Source: Mesodorylaimus sp. YZB2_4
Lineage: Eukaryota > Nematoda > Enoplea > Dorylaimida > Dorylaimidae
Assembly (NCBI GenBank): GCA_030248295.1
Contig: JASANH010001557.1
Span: 162,970 to 226,969 of the forward strand
Direction: 5' to 3'
Length of the DNA stretch: 64,000 nt
Shown here: piece after piece, positions 62,235-64,000 of the stretch
How the letters are laid out: each line of letters begins with the position of its first letter
Numbering within the stretch: position 1 is the stretch's first letter
Notes under the pieces: generated by a model
The model's input: the letters and a program-made list of their open reading frames with translations, nothing else
Told to the model about the DNA's origin: nothing
Databases searched by the model: none
Made by a program: the position numbers and the translations under genes

Positions 62235-63010
62235 CACCCGTGTCCCTTTTCATATAATTGGCGATGTCTCAGATACTAGAACATACAAGAGGGCGGATAA
62301 CGGACTCCCTTGCCTGATTTCCCTGGTCTGGCAGAAAGCAACCGAAACGTACCTATTTACCTGCACTGACGACTTTACCATTCCGGGCTTGTAGATAATT
62401 TTGATCCAGTCCCCAAAAGTCTGGCCTGAGCCGAAATACTCCAACAACCTGAGCTAATACTCCCATTCCACTAAATCGAAGGCAGTCATGTGATCGCCAG
62501 AAAGGAGCATGGCTTCCGCGCCAGTCTTATTTATATACTCCACCGCATTGTACAGGGTCAAGACCCCGTCCCTGATGTCCCTTCCTGGTACCGAGCACGT
62601 CTGGCCAGGATGCACAATTTTCGGCATTACTTTCCTCAATCTCATGCCTAGGACTTTTGCCAAAATTTTGTAATCCACATTCAGCATGGTCAATTGCCGC
62701 CAGTTTGACCTTTGGGCCTTGTCCCCTCCCCCCTTATACAGCTGCGAAATTATCCCATAGTAACAACTTGAGGGAAGAAAACCTACCCTCAAAGAAGCCG
62801 CATAGACTTTGATTAGAATTTTTCCCAATTCTCCCGAGTAAAACCCATAGAATTCTATTGAAATTCCATCAGAACCTGGTGTCTTCTTATTCTGAAATGA
62901 GCGAATTGCAGCCCGCACCTCTTCCTCTCCTATTTCATCTCCCATGGCTCCCCTGTCTGCAACCTGTGCCACCCCGTATGGCTGCCGGCATAAAAAGAGA
63001 TCCGCAGCCC
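62235..63010 (-). pseudogene. LINE (Tx1/L1-like) reverse transcriptase part, inverted
   Basis: Minus strand from about 63010: GDEIGEEEVRAAI, KKTPGSDGISIEFY, then GDKAQRSNWRQLTMLNVDYK, KILAKVLGMRLRKVMP, PGQTCSVPGRDIRDGV and MTAFDLVEWEY (motif A region). After a stop at 62454 it continues with FGDWIKIIY and REIRQGSPLSALLYVL (the conserved RQG.PLS). The YADD box is beyond the end and not present. The segment starts in element coordinates almost where the plus-strand endonuclease/linker ends. Confidence 0.82.
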
Positions 63011-64000
63011 CTTTATCAAGCTTTTATCGAGCTTCTGTACGCGATTCCAGGAGGATAAAGTCTGAGAACTAAATCGGAGAAAATAAAAAAAATGATGAAT
63101 ATATAAAAGATTAAAAATCAAGGAAAAAAGAAACAGGAAGGAAAACAAAATTGAAATTGAAAAACAAAAAAAATAGTTAAAATATTAAGAAAAATGAAAA
63201 AAAACCAAAAAATATAATGAAATGAAAAAAAAGAAAGAAAATTTCTGTTTAAAAGGGTGCCTTTTGTAGAATTCACAAGTATGCTGGGACAAGCATCTCC
63301 TACTTTCCCTTTTTCATATGAGTGATATAGCATATTGATTCGCGGGTATTTTTGTCCTTTGTCTTTTGTCAGCATTTGAGGATAGGTCTTTCAGTGCCAG
63401 GGAAACAGGCGCCATGGCTGTTGGAGAATAGGGTGATAATGTGATAAAATGTGAATAAGGCTAGTGATAGTTTTGGTTTTTGTTGGACTTATATTTTGCC
63501 TTGTGTCTAATAAACACATGACGTGTAAAAAAAAAACATGACACCATGTACTCTGTCTTTTTTGTGCGCCGCGTATCGGGCCTTTTCTACGCCTACAACA
63601 ATTTTTCTGTTAGCCTGCCAATCGCATTTGATAAGTTAGCCGTGCCGTGTGTTTTCCGCGCACTACCGTAACCATTCGCGTCGTCGGCGGAAAAGAAAAG
63701 AAATTTTAACCGGCTCTTTTTCGATCTCATTCTTGAAGAAATTTGATTTTTATTCAAAGCCAGGGAATTTTCGTATGAAAATTGCAAGATTACCGAGCCG
63801 AAGACGGCATTCTGAAACCGGTGCCCGGAACGACGGTTATAATGTGCAGAGAACGAATTTTCCGCAAATCGACGATGAACATCTCAAAAATGATTGTAAA
63901 TGCGTTTTCTTTCGAATAAATTGGTGTCGTCGCTGTCCAAGTTTTTTGTCATCAAATCGAAAAAAATGGACATTTTGTATCGGATCATTATTTTTATTAT
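63011..64000. other. Gap: A-rich low-complexity tract, no gene recognised
   Basis: 63080-63240 is strongly A-rich with GAAA/AAAT words. The rest has only short ORFs with no recognised motif up to the window end. Confidence 0.45.

Overview
This window looks like nuclear DNA from an invertebrate animal. It has multi-exon genes with very small introns (47-72 bp where measured), GT..AG borders and TTTCAG/TTTTAG acceptors. The gene families are C-type lectin-like, Ig-domain and NADAR sequences, and the repeat load is very heavy. The intron style is nematode-like. The Tx1-clade LINEs, a Penelope-type insertion and tRNA-derived SINEs argue against certainty, so I would only say small-intron invertebrate, possibly nematode. 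No bacterial operon, rRNA gene or CRISPR array is visible.

Layout. 0-8 kb is a graveyard: a Tx1-like LINE reverse transcriptase piece, a decayed protein-primed DNA polymerase B (Maverick/Polinton or adintovirus type), a deleted hAT element, a NADAR pseudogene and a capsid-like fragment of the same viral/Polinton world. 8.5-24.8 kb holds host-like genes: a small secreted ORF, two paralogous C-type lectin-like genes facing each other tail to tail in an inverted duplication, an orphan exon related to the gene at 28.6 kb, and a glycine-rich two-exon candidate broken up by MITEs. 28.6-30.2 kb is an unrecognised two-exon gene of 519 codons with a coiled-coil N-terminus.

30.5-35.3 kb is a complete, young Ty3/Gypsy retrotransposon (210-bp LTRs, 5-bp target duplication, one uninterrupted gag-pol frame). 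39.8-46.9 kb is the best host gene: nine exons whose phases all agree, encoding about 489 aa with a signal peptide, several Ig-like units, a Ser/Thr-rich stalk and a hydrophobic tail. It is probably a cell-surface protein. Its large introns carry MITE and LTR relics. 49-63 kb is again mobile DNA: two BEL/Pao relics, a second, mutated Gypsy element on the minus strand with two predicted membrane segments just upstream of its protease, a second NADAR pseudogene split by an insertion that carries a hammerhead-ribozyme-like core, and a LINE whose endonuclease and RT parts lie on opposite strands.

Several dispersed families have multiple copies inside the window: a ~445-bp long-TIR MITE (four copies), a tRNA-derived SINE (two), a NADAR-containing unit (two), a ~300-bp repeat that acted as a SINE landing site (two) and relics of the young Gypsy LTR. 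These can be compared with one another directly, and most findings below come from such comparisons.
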